Assembly: GCA_938003765.1 (NCBI GenBank)
Contig: CALKYE010000098.1
Span: 1-25,934, forward strand
Origin: an uncultured Planctomycetia bacterium
Lineage (GTDB): Bacteria > Planctomycetota > UBA1135 > GCA-002686595
Direction: 5' to 3'
DNA: 25,934 nucleotides
Part shown: piece by piece, positions 10,660 through 19,062 of the stretch
Layout: every line of letters starts with the position of its first letter
Numbering within the stretch: the first letter of the stretch is position 1
Notes under the pieces: generated by a model
Told to the model about the DNA's origin: nothing
Database searches by the model: none
The model's input: only the letters and a program-made list of their open reading frames with translations
Translations under genes and position numbers: made by a program

Positions 10660-12129
10660 CTACAGCGCCTTGAGCTCGGTGATCGTGTCCTCGAGCGCCT
10701 TCTTGGCGTCCGCGAGCAGCATCAGCGAGTTGTCCATCTGGAACAGCTCGTTGCGGATGCCCGCGTAGCCCGACGCGAGCGAGCGCTTGACGATCACGAC
10801 CGTCCGCGCGTTCCACACCTCGAGCACCGGCATGCCGGCGATCGGCGACTTGGGGTCCTGCGTCGCGGCGGGGTTGCACACGTCGTTCGCGCCGAGCACG
10901 ACCACCACGTCGGTGTTCTTGAAGTCGTCGTTGATCTTGTCGAGCTCGTAGAGCTGCTCGTACGGCACGTCGGCCTCGGCCAGCAGGATGTTCATGTGCC
11001 CCGGCATGCGGCCCGCCACGGGGTGGATCGCGTAGCGCACCTGACAGCCCTTCTTCTCGAGCAGCGTCGCCAGCTCGCGCACCTTGTGCTGCGCTTGCGC
11101 GACCGCGAGGCCGTAGCCCGGGACGAAGATCACGCTCGTGGCGCTGTCGAGCACCTGCGCGAGTTCGTCGGAGCTCGTGGTCTTGACCTTGGTGTAGCCC
11201 TCGTCCTTCTTCGCGCCGCCGCCGTCGCCAGCGTCCTGCAGACCGCCGAGCAACACGTTCGACAGCGAGCGGTTCATGGCCTTGCACATGATCTGCGTGA
11301 GGATGATCCCCGACGCGCCGACCAGCGATCCGGCCACGATCAGCAGGTTGTTCTGCAGCACGAAGCCGGTGGTCATCGCCGCGATGCCCGAGTACGAGTT
11401 CAACAGCGCGATCGCGACCGGCATGTCCGCGCCGCCGATCGGCATCGTCAAGCCGACGCCGAGCACCAACGCCACCGCGATCAAGGCTCCGCCGGCGATG
11501 TAGACGTGCATCGGGTCGGAGGCCATGAATCCGCCCCACACGCCGAGCGCGATGGCGGCGACGACGAGCAACGCGTTCAGCGCCTGCGAGCCGAGCGGCC
11601 CCGCGCGGTTCTTGTTCACCTTCCCGGCGAGCTTGGCGTAGGCGATCATCGAACCCGAGAACGTCACCGCGCCGATCACGATCGCGAGCGCCGCGGCGAT
11701 CGCGAACATCGCGCCCTCGCCCGGGTGGTCCTTGTCGCCCAGGTCCGACAGCGAGAGCTGCAAGTGCGCGGCGCGCGGGATCTCCGCCGACGCCACGAAG
11801 GTCGAAGCCAGTCCGCCCAGGCCGTTGAAGAAGGCCACGAACTCGGGCATCGAGGTCATCGGCACCTTCACGGCCATCCAATAGCCGAGCGCCGATCCGG
11901 CCGCCGCGCTCGCGACGGCGAAGATCACCGAGTTGGTGCTCCAGTGATCGTCCGCGAACAAGAGCGCGACCGTGGCGGCGATCGAGATCGCCATGCCGAA
12001 GGCCGCCCAGCTCATGCCCTGGCGAGCCGACTTCACCTTGCCGAGCTTGATCAGCCCGAGCACGAACAGCGCCGAGGCCGCCATGTAGCCGAACTCGGCC
12101 ACGTACTGGATCGAGATCACGCCGAACAT
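10660..12129 (-). CDS. pntB: NAD(P) transhydrogenase beta subunit PntB
   Basis: The product is 489 residues. The ATG at 12129 comes two bases after the pntAB stop. The N-terminal 270 or so residues form the hydrophobic proton-channel domain II, with helices such as AASALFVLGLI and ALLVVAAIALGVWGG. A linker of about 295-320 leads to the NADP(H)-binding domain III. That domain shows the conserved VPGYGLAVAQAQH (336-348), HPVAGRMPGHMN (369-380) and GANDVCNP (413-420). Length and motifs match PntB from end to end. With PntAA and PntAB it should couple proton influx to hydride transfer from NADH to NADP+, supplying NADPH. Upstream in-frame sequence is the pntAB gene read out of frame and was left out. 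Confidence 0.96.
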   Translation of the reverse strand: MFGVISIQYVAEFGYMAASALFVLGLIKLGKVKSARQGMSWAAFGMAISIAATVALLFADDHWSTNSVIFAVASAAAGSALGYWMAVKVPMTSMPEFVAFFNGLGGLASTFVASAEIPRAAHLQLSLSDLGDKDHPGEGAMFAIAAALAIVIGAVTFSGSMIAYAKLAGKVNKNRAGPLGSQALNALLVVAAIALGVWGGFMASDPMHVYIAGGALIAVALVLGVGLTMPIGGADMPVAIALLNSYSGIAAMTTGFVLQNNLLIVAGSLVGASGIILTQIMCKAMNRSLSNVLLGGLQDAGDGGGAKKDEGYTKVKTTSSDELAQVLDSATSVIFVPGYGLAVAQAQHKVRELATLLEKKGCQVRYAIHPVAGRMPGHMNILLAEADVPYEQLYELDKINDDFKNTDVVVVLGANDVCNPAATQDPKSPIAGMPVLEVWNARTVVIVKRSLASGYAGIRNELFQMDNSLMLLADAKKALEDTITELKAL

Positions 12130-12131
12130 GG

Positions 12132-12473
12132 CTACTTGCTCGCTCCGCTCTTCGGCGACTCTTTGGCCTTGAACATCTGCAGCATGCGGCTCGTGACCGC
12201 GAAGCCGCCGACCACGTTGACCATGGCCATCGCGATCGCGATGCAGCCGAGCACGACGCTGGCGGTCGGGTACTCGACGCTGACGCAGTACAGCGAGCCC
12301 ACGATGGTGATGCCGCTGATCGCGTTCGAGCCGCTCATCAGCGGCGTGTGCAGCGTGGGCGGCACCTTCTGGATCACGATGAAGCCGACGAACACGGAGA
12401 GCAGGAGCACCCACACTCCGACGATGAGGAACGGCAGGCTCGACGAGCCCTCGCTGACGATGGCGGCGATCAC
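12132..12473 (-). CDS. pntAB: NAD(P) transhydrogenase small membrane subunit PntAB (alpha-2)
   Basis: The product is 113 residues from a GTG at 12473, whose bases overlap the TGA of pntAA (GTGA), a sign of translational coupling. It has three or four hydrophobic helices (LPFLIVGVWVLLLSVFVGFIV, AISGITIVGSLYCV, ASVVLGCIAIAMAMVNVVGGF) and the family motif KVPPTLHTPLMSGSNAISGI. It supplies the alpha-side membrane helices of domain II. The split of alpha into a soluble PntAA and a membrane PntAB follows the three-subunit arrangement known from Rhodospirillum rubrum, unlike the fused PntA of Escherichia coli. No ATG start is available, so it is easily missed by start-limited gene finding. Confidence 0.95.
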   Translation of the reverse strand: MIAAIVSEGSSSLPFLIVGVWVLLLSVFVGFIVIQKVPPTLHTPLMSGSNAISGITIVGSLYCVSVEYPTASVVLGCIAIAMAMVNVVGGFAVTSRMLQMFKAKESPKSGASK

Positions 12474-13618
12474 GACTTGGCTCCTGCAGCGGCGGCGTAA
12501 GCGTCCGCGGTGACTTTGTGGGTGAGCTGGCCGCCGTGCGTGAGCAGGCAGCCGGCGAGCACCTCGTCCTTGAAGTCGCGGTTGAGCGACCCGTCCTTGC
12601 CGACGAACAACTTGACGAGGTTGAGCACGTTCTTGGCGTACAGCTCGGACGCGTGCTGCGGCGCAGTCGCGGGCAGGTTGGGAATGCCGACGATGCGCAC
12701 GCCGTTGTGATCGACCACTTCGCCGAGCTTGGAGAGCTCGCAGTTGCCGCCGCTCTCGACCGCCAGGTCGACGATCACCGCGCCCGGCCGCATCGACTCG
12801 ACCATCGCGCGACTCACCAGGCGCGGCGCGAGCCGTCCGGGAATCTGCGCCGTGGTGATCACGAGATCGGCCTCGGCGACGCGCTTGGCCACTTCGATGC
12901 GCTGCTTCTCGAGGAACTCGGGCGTCTGCTCCTTCGCATAGCCGCCCTTGTCCTCCATGTCGCCCATTCCGGGGACGTCGATGAACTTCGCGCCGAGCGA
13001 GAGGACCTGCTCGCGCGCGGCCATGCGCACGTCGGTGGCTTCCACCGTGCAGCCCAGGCGCTTGGCCGTCGCGATCGCCTGCAGGCCCGCGACGCCCGCA
13101 CCGAACACCACGCACTTGGCTGGCGGCACGGTGCCGGCCGCCGTCATCAGCAGCGGGCACAACTTGGTCATGTGCGTCGCGCCCAGCAGCACGGCCTTGT
13201 AGCCGGCGATCGTGGCCTGCGAAGACAGCGCATCCATGGCCTGCGCGCGCGTGATGCGCGGGATCAGCTCCATCGCCAGCGTCGACGCTCCGCGCGCGCA
13301 CAGCGCTTCGACCACGGGTCGATTCGTGCTGGGCGAGATGAACGAGATCAGGATCGAGTTGCTCGAGAGCCGCGCCGCCTCCGCTTCGGTGGGCGCGCCG
13401 ATCTTCGCCACGATGTCGGCGCTCCCCCACGACGACGCCGCGCCGAGCTTGGCCCCGACGGCGGTGTACATCGCGTCCGTGAAGCCTGCGCGCTGGCCGG
13501 CGCCGGGCTCGATCTCGACCGTCAGCCCGAGCTTGACGAGCGCCTTGACCGTCTCCGGGCTGGCCGCGACGCGCGTCTCGCCAGGGCGTGTTTCGAGGGG
13601 TGTGAAGAGCGTGGGCAT
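12470..13618 (-). CDS. pntAA: NAD(P) transhydrogenase soluble alpha subunit PntAA (alpha-1)
   Basis: The product is 382 residues from ATG at 13618. It is the NAD(H)-binding domain I, related to alanine dehydrogenase. The N-terminal half begins with the family pattern TPLETRPGETRVAASPETV. The Rossmann region holds GAGVAG (173-178), followed by ATDVR. The late motif NLPATAPQHASELYAKN, which lines the domain interface, is complete. It is soluble and docks on PntB domain III at the membrane. First gene of pntAA-pntAB-pntB, with a four-base overlap to pntAB and two bases between pntAB and pntB, so one transcript is expected. Its start region is shared with the divergent sigma-CRL gene. Confidence 0.96.
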   Translation of the reverse strand: MPTLFTPLETRPGETRVAASPETVKALVKLGLTVEIEPGAGQRAGFTDAMYTAVGAKLGAASSWGSADIVAKIGAPTEAEAARLSSNSILISFISPSTNRPVVEALCARGASTLAMELIPRITRAQAMDALSSQATIAGYKAVLLGATHMTKLCPLLMTAAGTVPPAKCVVFGAGVAGLQAIATAKRLGCTVEATDVRMAAREQVLSLGAKFIDVPGMGDMEDKGGYAKEQTPEFLEKQRIEVAKRVAEADLVITTAQIPGRLAPRLVSRAMVESMRPGAVIVDLAVESGGNCELSKLGEVVDHNGVRIVGIPNLPATAPQHASELYAKNVLNLVKLFVGKDGSLNRDFKDEVLAGCLLTHGGQLTHKVTADAYAAAAGAKS

Positions 13619-13731
13619 ATCCGTCCGGCCGCGTTCCCGCGGAAAATGGGTCGGAAGATGCTAGCAGCGCGTTTCTGCAGCTTCACGCCTAAGATCGCGG
13701 CCACGGGCGCATCCAGGCAGCGCCGTGCGCG
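13619..13731. promoter_or_regulatory. Divergent promoter region of the pnt operon and the sigma-CRL gene
   Basis: These 113 bases lie between two divergent starts. TAAGAT at 13690-13695 (plus) and TAGCAT at 13663-13658 (minus) are -10-like and sit about 36 and 39 bases before their genes. Neither has a clear TTGACA partner. An autoregulated ECF-type promoter could not be recognised by eye. Confidence 0.3.
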
Positions 13732-16200
13732 ATGGAAGCGCTCGGCGCGCAACATCCGATGAGCTCTCAACGCCCGAATCGAGCGCCGAGCGAGCTGTTC
13801 GAACGACTCGTGCGCGAGCACCACGCCGCCGTTCACGCGGCGGCGCTGCGCGTGACACGCGACGACGCACTGGCGCTCGACGTGACGCAACAGGTCTTCG
13901 TGCGCGTGCTCGAGGGCAAGCTCGACGTCGCTCAGGCGGTCGACGTGCAGCGCTGGTTGCGCTGCGCCGCCGCGCGCGAAGCGTTGATGGCGTTGCGCGC
14001 CAGCTCCAGCCGCCGCCGGCGTGAGGAGCAACACGCCATGCGACGACCCGAAAGTTTCGAGGATCGATCCACCGAGTCCGCCGACACGCTTGCGGCGTTG
14101 AGGCGCGCGCTGCTGGAGTTGCCCGACGACTTGCGAGCAGCGCTGGTGCTGCGCTTCCAGGAGGAGCTCACGTTCGACGAGATGAGCGACGTGCTGTCCA
14201 TCAGCGCTCCGAGCGCTCATCAGCGCGTGCAACGCGGGCTCGAGAAGCTGCGCGACAAGCTGAAGCGCGCGGGGCTCGGCGCACTGTGCGTGGATGTCGA
14301 AGGGTGGCTCGGGAAGGATCGCGCCGTCGGCCGCGCGCCGGCTGGACTCGAGAGCGAGCTGCTCGCGCTCGCGGGCGCGTCGTCGAGTTCGGTCGCCGTC
14401 GGCGCCGGAGTGCTCGCCGTGGCGGTGCTCACGGGACTCTCCGCCTGGTACGTGGCGCGCCGGGACGCGGGCCAAGCGTCTCTGACGCCCGGCGACGCCG
14501 TCGCAACCGCGCCGCTCGACGACACGGCGTCGAACGTCGCGGACGAGGAGCTCGAGAGCGTCGATCGTCGTGCGGTCGCGGCGAACTCGCGCGAGAGCTC
14601 CACGCGCAACGATCGCGGTGAACCTGCGGCGCTCGAGCCCGGCCGCATCGAAGGGCGCGTGGTCGACGAGTTCGCGCTGCCGCTCGAGGGGGTGCTAGTG
14701 CGCGCGGTGAGCGTCGAGCGCGACGGCAAGTTCGCCGCGCAGAGCGCGGAGACTCACACGGCTCGCGACGGGACGTTCGCGCTCAGCGTGCCCGTGCTCC
14801 TCGGGAGCGGACAGGACTACCGCCTGTCGACTCAAACCGCGCAGTCCCGCAGCGAGGTCGAGGCGCTGCGCGTGCGCGCGGGCGAGACCGCTCTCGCGCC
14901 GCGGATCGTAGTTCCGAGCGAGCTCGCGCCGCGGCCGGGCGAGTGGCAGCTCGAGCTCACGTTGCGCGATGCGCAAGGCGCGCCGATCGACGGCGCGCTC
15001 GTCCGCGCGCACGTGGCGGTGCGGGAAACGGCGGGTCACTTCGTGTTCCAGCAGCACGCGGCGAGCCGCAGCGCACGCGGCGGACTCGTCGAGCTGGCGG
15101 GAAACGAGCTCGGCCCGAAGGTGCTCGCGATCGACGCACGAGAGCTCGGATTCGCGCCGCTGCGCGAGCGCTTCGAGTGCGAACAGGCGGGGCGAGTTCG
15201 ACGCGAGATCGTGCTGGAGCGCGGCGTCGAGCTCATCGGCTCGATCGTCGACGACCGCGGCGCTCCGATCACGCGCGAGCGGCTCGGCGCCGACCTCAAC
15301 ACCCTCTGCGCCGCGGCCGAAGGCTTCGAGACCTGGTTCTACGCGGAGTTTCCGGCGCCGGGCCGCTTCGTGATCCGCGCGTTGAGCCCGACTCCGCACG
15401 AGCTGCGCTTCCGACACTCGCGCTGGTCCGCGTTCAAGCTCGCCGTCACACCCGGCGGCGACGAACTCGAGCTGCGCCTCAAGCGCAAGGACGACGTCAC
15501 GGGCCGCGGGCAGCACGACGCCGAGATCCACGGCGCGCTGTTCGACGCGGCGAGCGGCGCGAGCTTGGAGAACGAGATCGGAACGACCTGGCTCCATCCC
15601 GTGGCGAGTGACTCGCCCGCGCTCGTCGACGGCGACTGGGCGCCGCTGGCGATGCAGCCGGTGATCGCACAGACCGCGATGGGTTTCGGCGCGGGCGAGG
15701 ACCTCCCACCTGCGCCGCCGGCCAACGCCTTCATCTACGACGGACTCGAGCCGGGACGCTACCTCGTGCGAGTGTTCGCGGAAGGCTACGCGCCCGCGCT
15801 GATCGGCCCGATCGAGCTTCGCGAGCGCGAGATCGCTTCCGGCTTTGCGGTCGGGCTCACCCGCGGCGCGACGGTGAGCGGTGTCGTGCGCGACGTGGAC
15901 GGAACGCCACTCGCCAACGCACACGTGCACCTGCTCGGCGACGGAGCGTTGTCGCACGCGCAACTGGACGCCGCCGATCGCGAGCTGCGCTCGACCGGCG
16001 GGCGAGGCCATCTCTACTACCGCGGCGCGGCGACCGACGCGCAGGGACGCTTTTCACGCGCCCACACGCCCACCGATCGCGCGCTGCGGCTGTACGTGCT
16101 GCACCCGGAGCGCGAACCGGCTGCAGGGGCCTGGCTCGAGTTGCGCGAAGGAGCGAGCGTCGAGCACGAGCTGCGCGCGGGTCCCGTGCGCGAGCGCTGA
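13732..16200 (+). CDS. ECF-type sigma-70 factor fused through a membrane helix to CRL modules
   Basis: The product is 822 residues from ATG at 13732; ATG at 13759 (MSSQRPNR) is an equally good start. Residues 20-90 match sigma region 2 (ELFERLVREHHAAVHAAALRV, then DVTQQVFVRVL). Residues 118-178 match region 4 with its helix-turn-helix (LPDDLRAALVLRFQEELTFDE, then SAPSAHQRVQRGLEKLR). After a linker, one hydrophobic helix spans about 219-241 (VAVGAGVLAVAVLTGLSAWYV), followed by an acidic linker and about 500 residues with CRL modules (GRIEGRVVDEFALPLEGV, GVELIGSIVDDRGAPI, GATVSGVVRDVDGTPLANA). The frame is continuous with no stop between the parts, so this is a true fusion. It would place an RNA polymerase sigma subunit on the inner face of the membrane and a sensor-like domain outside. 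No separate anti-sigma gene is adjacent. Release from the membrane is inferred, not seen. Confidence 0.88.
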   Translation: MEALGAQHPMSSQRPNRAPSELFERLVREHHAAVHAAALRVTRDDALALDVTQQVFVRVLEGKLDVAQAVDVQRWLRCAAAREALMALRASSSRRRREEQHAMRRPESFEDRSTESADTLAALRRALLELPDDLRAALVLRFQEELTFDEMSDVLSISAPSAHQRVQRGLEKLRDKLKRAGLGALCVDVEGWLGKDRAVGRAPAGLESELLALAGASSSSVAVGAGVLAVAVLTGLSAWYVARRDAGQASLTPGDAVATAPLDDTASNVADEELESVDRRAVAANSRESSTRNDRGEPAALEPGRIEGRVVDEFALPLEGVLVRAVSVERDGKFAAQSAETHTARDGTFALSVPVLLGSGQDYRLSTQTAQSRSEVEALRVRAGETALAPRIVVPSELAPRPGEWQLELTLRDAQGAPIDGALVRAHVAVRETAGHFVFQQHAASRSARGGLVELAGNELGPKVLAIDARELGFAPLRERFECEQAGRVRREIVLERGVELIGSIVDDRGAPITRERLGADLNTLCAAAEGFETWFYAEFPAPGRFVIRALSPTPHELRFRHSRWSAFKLAVTPGGDELELRLKRKDDVTGRGQHDAEIHGALFDAASGASLENEIGTTWLHPVASDSPALVDGDWAPLAMQPVIAQTAMGFGAGEDLPPAPPANAFIYDGLEPGRYLVRVFAEGYAPALIGPIELREREIASGFAVGLTRGATVSGVVRDVDGTPLANAHVHLLGDGALSHAQLDAADRELRSTGGRGHLYYRGAATDAQGRFSRAHTPTDRALRLYVLHPEREPAAGAWLELREGASVEHELRAGPVRER

Positions 16201-16265
16201 GTCGCGCGCTCGCGCAGGACTCGTCCTCGACGCGCCGAGGCGATGACATGTGCGCAAGCGCGCCC

Positions 16266-16286
16266 ACGCCGTCGGCTCCCCGGCGT
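16266..16286. terminator. Weak hairpin between convergent genes
   Basis: acgccg (16266-16271) pairs with cggcgt (16281-16286) over a nine-base loop, directly before the stop of the minus-strand gene. The stem is short and there is no T-run, so termination is uncertain. The rest of 16201-16286 shows only other short GC stems. Confidence 0.3.
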
Positions 16287-16886
16287 TCAGCGCTTGATGT
16301 ACTTCCAGTTGCGCGGCTTGCCCTCGGCCAGCCACTCGAGCGCCTGCTCGATGCGGCGCTCACGCGTCGCGTCCTGCTTGGCGTCCGCAATCCACTCCAG
16401 GTAGTCGCGCTGTTGCCCCGGCGCCAGCCCGGCGAGCCCGGCCTTGGCGAGCTTGTTCTTCGCGAGCGCCGCCGCGAACTGCGGATGCAGTTCAACTGCG
16501 GCCTTGGCCGTCGTCTTCGGCTTGGCGACCTTCACGCCCTGCTCGTTGAGCTTCATGGCCGCCTTCACATGGCGCGCAAACTCGGCCTTCGCCGGAAGGT
16601 CCGCGAGCGACGTGATGCGGCCGTAGCTGCCCATCGCCCCCTTCGCCTTGGGGTCGTCGCCGATCACGAGCTCGTGCTTCCAGAAGCCGAATGCGCAGTG
16701 CCCCTTGAAGGCCGCCAGGTGCGCCAGCGGTCCGCGGTAGTCGAAGAACGGCATGCTCCACTTCATGCCTTCGACCACGTCGGGGCAGGCGGCATGCACG
16801 CGCGCGCGCAGCTCGATCAGGATCGGACGCGCGAACGGCGCGGCCTTCTTGATGTACTCGTCAACTCGCTTGTCTCGTGTCGTCAC
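16287..16886 (-). CDS. DUF1801 / YdeI (OmdA)-like protein
   Basis: The product is 199 residues from a GTG at 16886, with GAGGAA six bases upstream. The N-terminal half (about 8-115) matches the DUF1801/YdhG fold, including VHAACPDVVEGMKWSMPFFDY and FKGHCAFGFWK. The C-terminal part (about 130-195) matches the YdeI/OmpD-associated segment, with LAPGQQRDYLEWIADAKQDA and RRIEQALEWLAEGKPRNWKY. This two-part arrangement is common for YdeI-type proteins, some of which were linked to antimicrobial peptide tolerance; the biochemical role is not known. It is a soluble cytoplasmic protein. It follows the membrane glycosyltransferase gene by 52 bases on the same strand, so co-transcription is possible. 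Confidence 0.88.
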   Translation of the reverse strand: MTTRDKRVDEYIKKAAPFARPILIELRARVHAACPDVVEGMKWSMPFFDYRGPLAHLAAFKGHCAFGFWKHELVIGDDPKAKGAMGSYGRITSLADLPAKAEFARHVKAAMKLNEQGVKVAKPKTTAKAAVELHPQFAAALAKNKLAKAGLAGLAPGQQRDYLEWIADAKQDATRERRIEQALEWLAEGKPRNWKYIKR

Positions 16887-16938
16887 GGGATTCCTCGAAG
16901 CACTGCCGAGCGCTCGGGCACGCCCCGCATCGAATCGC

Positions 16939-18684
16939 TCAACGTTCGGAGCTGGAACGCCAACGGTACACCTCGAGGTCGGGCCCCAAACAGTTGGCGC
17001 AAACCGCTCGCAGCGCGAGATCGGGGGCGCCCTGGTAGTCGATCGGGAGCGCGCCCGAGTACCGACCGTCCTCCGCGGAGAAGGTGGCGAGCCGATCGCT
17101 GTTCGCGCGCACGGTCGCGAGGAACTGCTCCGCGCCAGGCCACACCGAAGTGCGCGCGCTGTTCTCGATGACGATGAACCCCGGCGGTCGGAGCGTGAAG
17201 TGCTCGACGATGTCCTCGGCTGAGACTGCTCGTCCGAACAGGTTCAGCGGCAGCGCGCGCATCTCCCACGCCGCGTCGAACTCCGTCGTGCGCTCGAGCC
17301 GTGAGAGATAGCGAATCCAGGGTTGCGAGGCGCCGGAGGAGGTCTCGCTCTGACGCCGCACCGACTTCTGAGTCGGGAAGAGCGGCGGGACCACCGAAGG
17401 AGTCAGGTTCAGTCGACGCTCGGTGTCGGCGGGTTGCGCCTGCAGCCAGCTCGCCAGTTGCTCGAAGGTGTCGGCGCGGCAACCGATCCACGTGAAGCAC
17501 ACCGCGGGCAGCGCGCACGCCACCGTCGCCACCGTCGACCACGCAGCGCGTCCTGCGCCCGAAGTCAGCTTCGCCGCCACTCCAGCGACACCTGCGGCCG
17601 CGAGCACGGCCGCGACGGGATACAGCGGAAGCAGATAGCGGTCGTTCACGCGCTGGTCGAGCGCGAGCAGCAGCAAGTACGGAGCAGCGAAGCTCAGCAC
17701 GACGAGCGCCGCGCCGCGCCGCGCTGGATCGCGCCAACCGCGTGCGGTCGCGGCGAGCGCGAAGAGGCCGCCCAGGAACGCGAGCAACGACAGCGCCGGA
17801 TCGTTCTCCCACAGCATCCGCAGCCACGCGACGAGGCCCTCGCCGTTGAGCGCCGCGAACTCGATCACGTGACCGGTCCCCATGGTCACGCCCTCCGAGT
17901 CGAAGCTCAGGCGCGACAGGAGGGAACCGGGCCCCACCGTCGCGACAATCACCGGCGCAGCCAACGCGGCGAGCCGAACACGACGCGGGACGTCGCGTAG
18001 AAGCAGGGCGGAGACCGCCATCGCCGGCAAGACGAACAGGCCCGTTTGAAGCGTGCTCGTCGCGAGGAGCGCGCCCAAGGTGGTGAGAGCAACGGCGCCG
18101 AGCGTCGGAGTGCGCAACTGGCGCAGCGCGAGCACCAGCGTGAGCGCGATGAAGGTTGCGGCCGCGGCGTGCGGCTTGGCGACCGACGACTGCGCCACGT
18201 GGAGCAGACTCGTCGCGAGCAAGAGCGCGGCGAGAAGCGCGGCTCGCGCGCCGAGGAAGCTGCGAGCCAGCGCAAACGTCAACGGAGCGGCCAAGGCCGC
18301 GAGCGCGGCGCCGAGCGCGCGGAGCTTGACGAACGGCGCCGAGGCGGCCGCGAGATGCTCGGCGAGCGACGCGTCGGGTGGCGCGGGCTCGAGAGGGGCC
18401 CACAGCAGCGAGAGCGACGCGAGCCGGGGGAGCAGACTCGGGTACACGTCCTGATGAAGACCGAGGTTCTCGACGGTCTCACCCGCCATCGAGCGCAGCA
18501 CCCACACCATGCTCGCGTCCGGCTCGGGGTGAACCGGCAGCAGGCGGTCAAGCGCCGCGAAGCGCAGGGCGAAGGCCGCCGCGGTGACCGCCGCGAGCGC
18601 GACGCCGATCCGCCGACGCGCGTCGGCCGGAGCGTGCTCGCCGACACCTCGATCAGACGGCGCAGCTTGAGAACTGGGGTCCAT
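16939..18684 (-). CDS. GT-C type membrane glycosyltransferase (PMT/ArnT-like)
   Basis: The product is 581 residues from ATG at 18684; a GTG two codons earlier is possible. About ten hydrophobic helices cover residues 26-405. The loop after helix 1 contains HPEPD (52-56), in the place where PMT/ArnT/GT39-like enzymes carry their acidic catalytic motif. The stretch NDRYLLPLYPVAAVLAAAG near the last helices is typical of the same group. The final 170 or so residues are soluble and probably periplasmic. Such enzymes transfer sugars from polyprenyl phosphate donors to lipids or proteins on the outer face of the membrane. Acceptor and donor cannot be told. No ribosome binding site is visible; TAGACT (18735-18730, minus) is a possible -10 box. 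Confidence 0.75.
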   Translation of the reverse strand: MDPSSQAAPSDRGVGEHAPADARRRIGVALAAVTAAAFALRFAALDRLLPVHPEPDASMVWVLRSMAGETVENLGLHQDVYPSLLPRLASLSLLWAPLEPAPPDASLAEHLAAASAPFVKLRALGAALAALAAPLTFALARSFLGARAALLAALLLATSLLHVAQSSVAKPHAAAATFIALTLVLALRQLRTPTLGAVALTTLGALLATSTLQTGLFVLPAMAVSALLLRDVPRRVRLAALAAPVIVATVGPGSLLSRLSFDSEGVTMGTGHVIEFAALNGEGLVAWLRMLWENDPALSLLAFLGGLFALAATARGWRDPARRGAALVVLSFAAPYLLLLALDQRVNDRYLLPLYPVAAVLAAAGVAGVAAKLTSGAGRAAWSTVATVACALPAVCFTWIGCRADTFEQLASWLQAQPADTERRLNLTPSVVPPLFPTQKSVRRQSETSSGASQPWIRYLSRLERTTEFDAAWEMRALPLNLFGRAVSAEDIVEHFTLRPPGFIVIENSARTSVWPGAEQFLATVRANSDRLATFSAEDGRYSGALPIDYQGAPDLALRAVCANCLGPDLEVYRWRSSSER

Positions 18685-19062
18685 GGACACGTGCTGAGCG
18701 CGCTGTCGATCGCTGCGGGATCGAAGCCGAGTCTAGTGTCCCGATCCGCGGGTGCGCCGGAGGGCGGGGTGGAATCGGCGTTTCCAGCGAAGCGTCGGCT
18801 CGTGCGGGCGCCGTGTCGGTCAGCGGGCGGAGCGAGGCGCGACGACGCGCCGCGTCATGAGCTTCGCGTCGCGAAAACGGGAGCGTCGACGCACCGAGCG
18901 GACTCGCAACGGCGAATCCAATCCGCAACAGCGATCGCTGGGCGCGATGCGCTTCTTCGCGGACTCGGAATCCCCTGGTGCGTTCGATTCGCTCCCCGCC
19001 GTCGCGTTGACGCGTCGCACAGCGGCGCCTTCGCACCGGCGCAACCTCAAACGGAGTTCGAC
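18685..19062. other. Divergent intergenic region, no gene
   Basis: There are 378 bases between the membrane glycosyltransferase (minus) and the secreted protein (plus). Seen here are TAGACT as a -10-like hexamer at 18735-18730 (minus), a perfect 12-bp palindrome cagcgatcgctg at 18929-18940, and TTGACG at 19007-19012 as a possible -35 for the plus-strand gene without a matching -10. The palindrome might be an operator. I see no coding sequence. Confidence 0.35.

Noticed and set aside
12130..12414. Upstream extension of PntB
   Set aside because: The extra residues are the pntAB gene read out of frame; PntB family proteins begin at the ATG at 12129.
13522..14475. 317-codon minus-strand open frame opposite the sigma domain
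   Set aside because: It is antisense to clear sigma regions 2 and 4 and has an Arg/His/Ala-rich composition typical of shadow frames.
18046..19062. In-frame upstream extension of the secreted protein
   Set aside because: It lies antisense to the membrane glycosyltransferase gene and would bury the signal peptide; the ATG at 19063 has GGAG upstream and starts the signal peptide directly.
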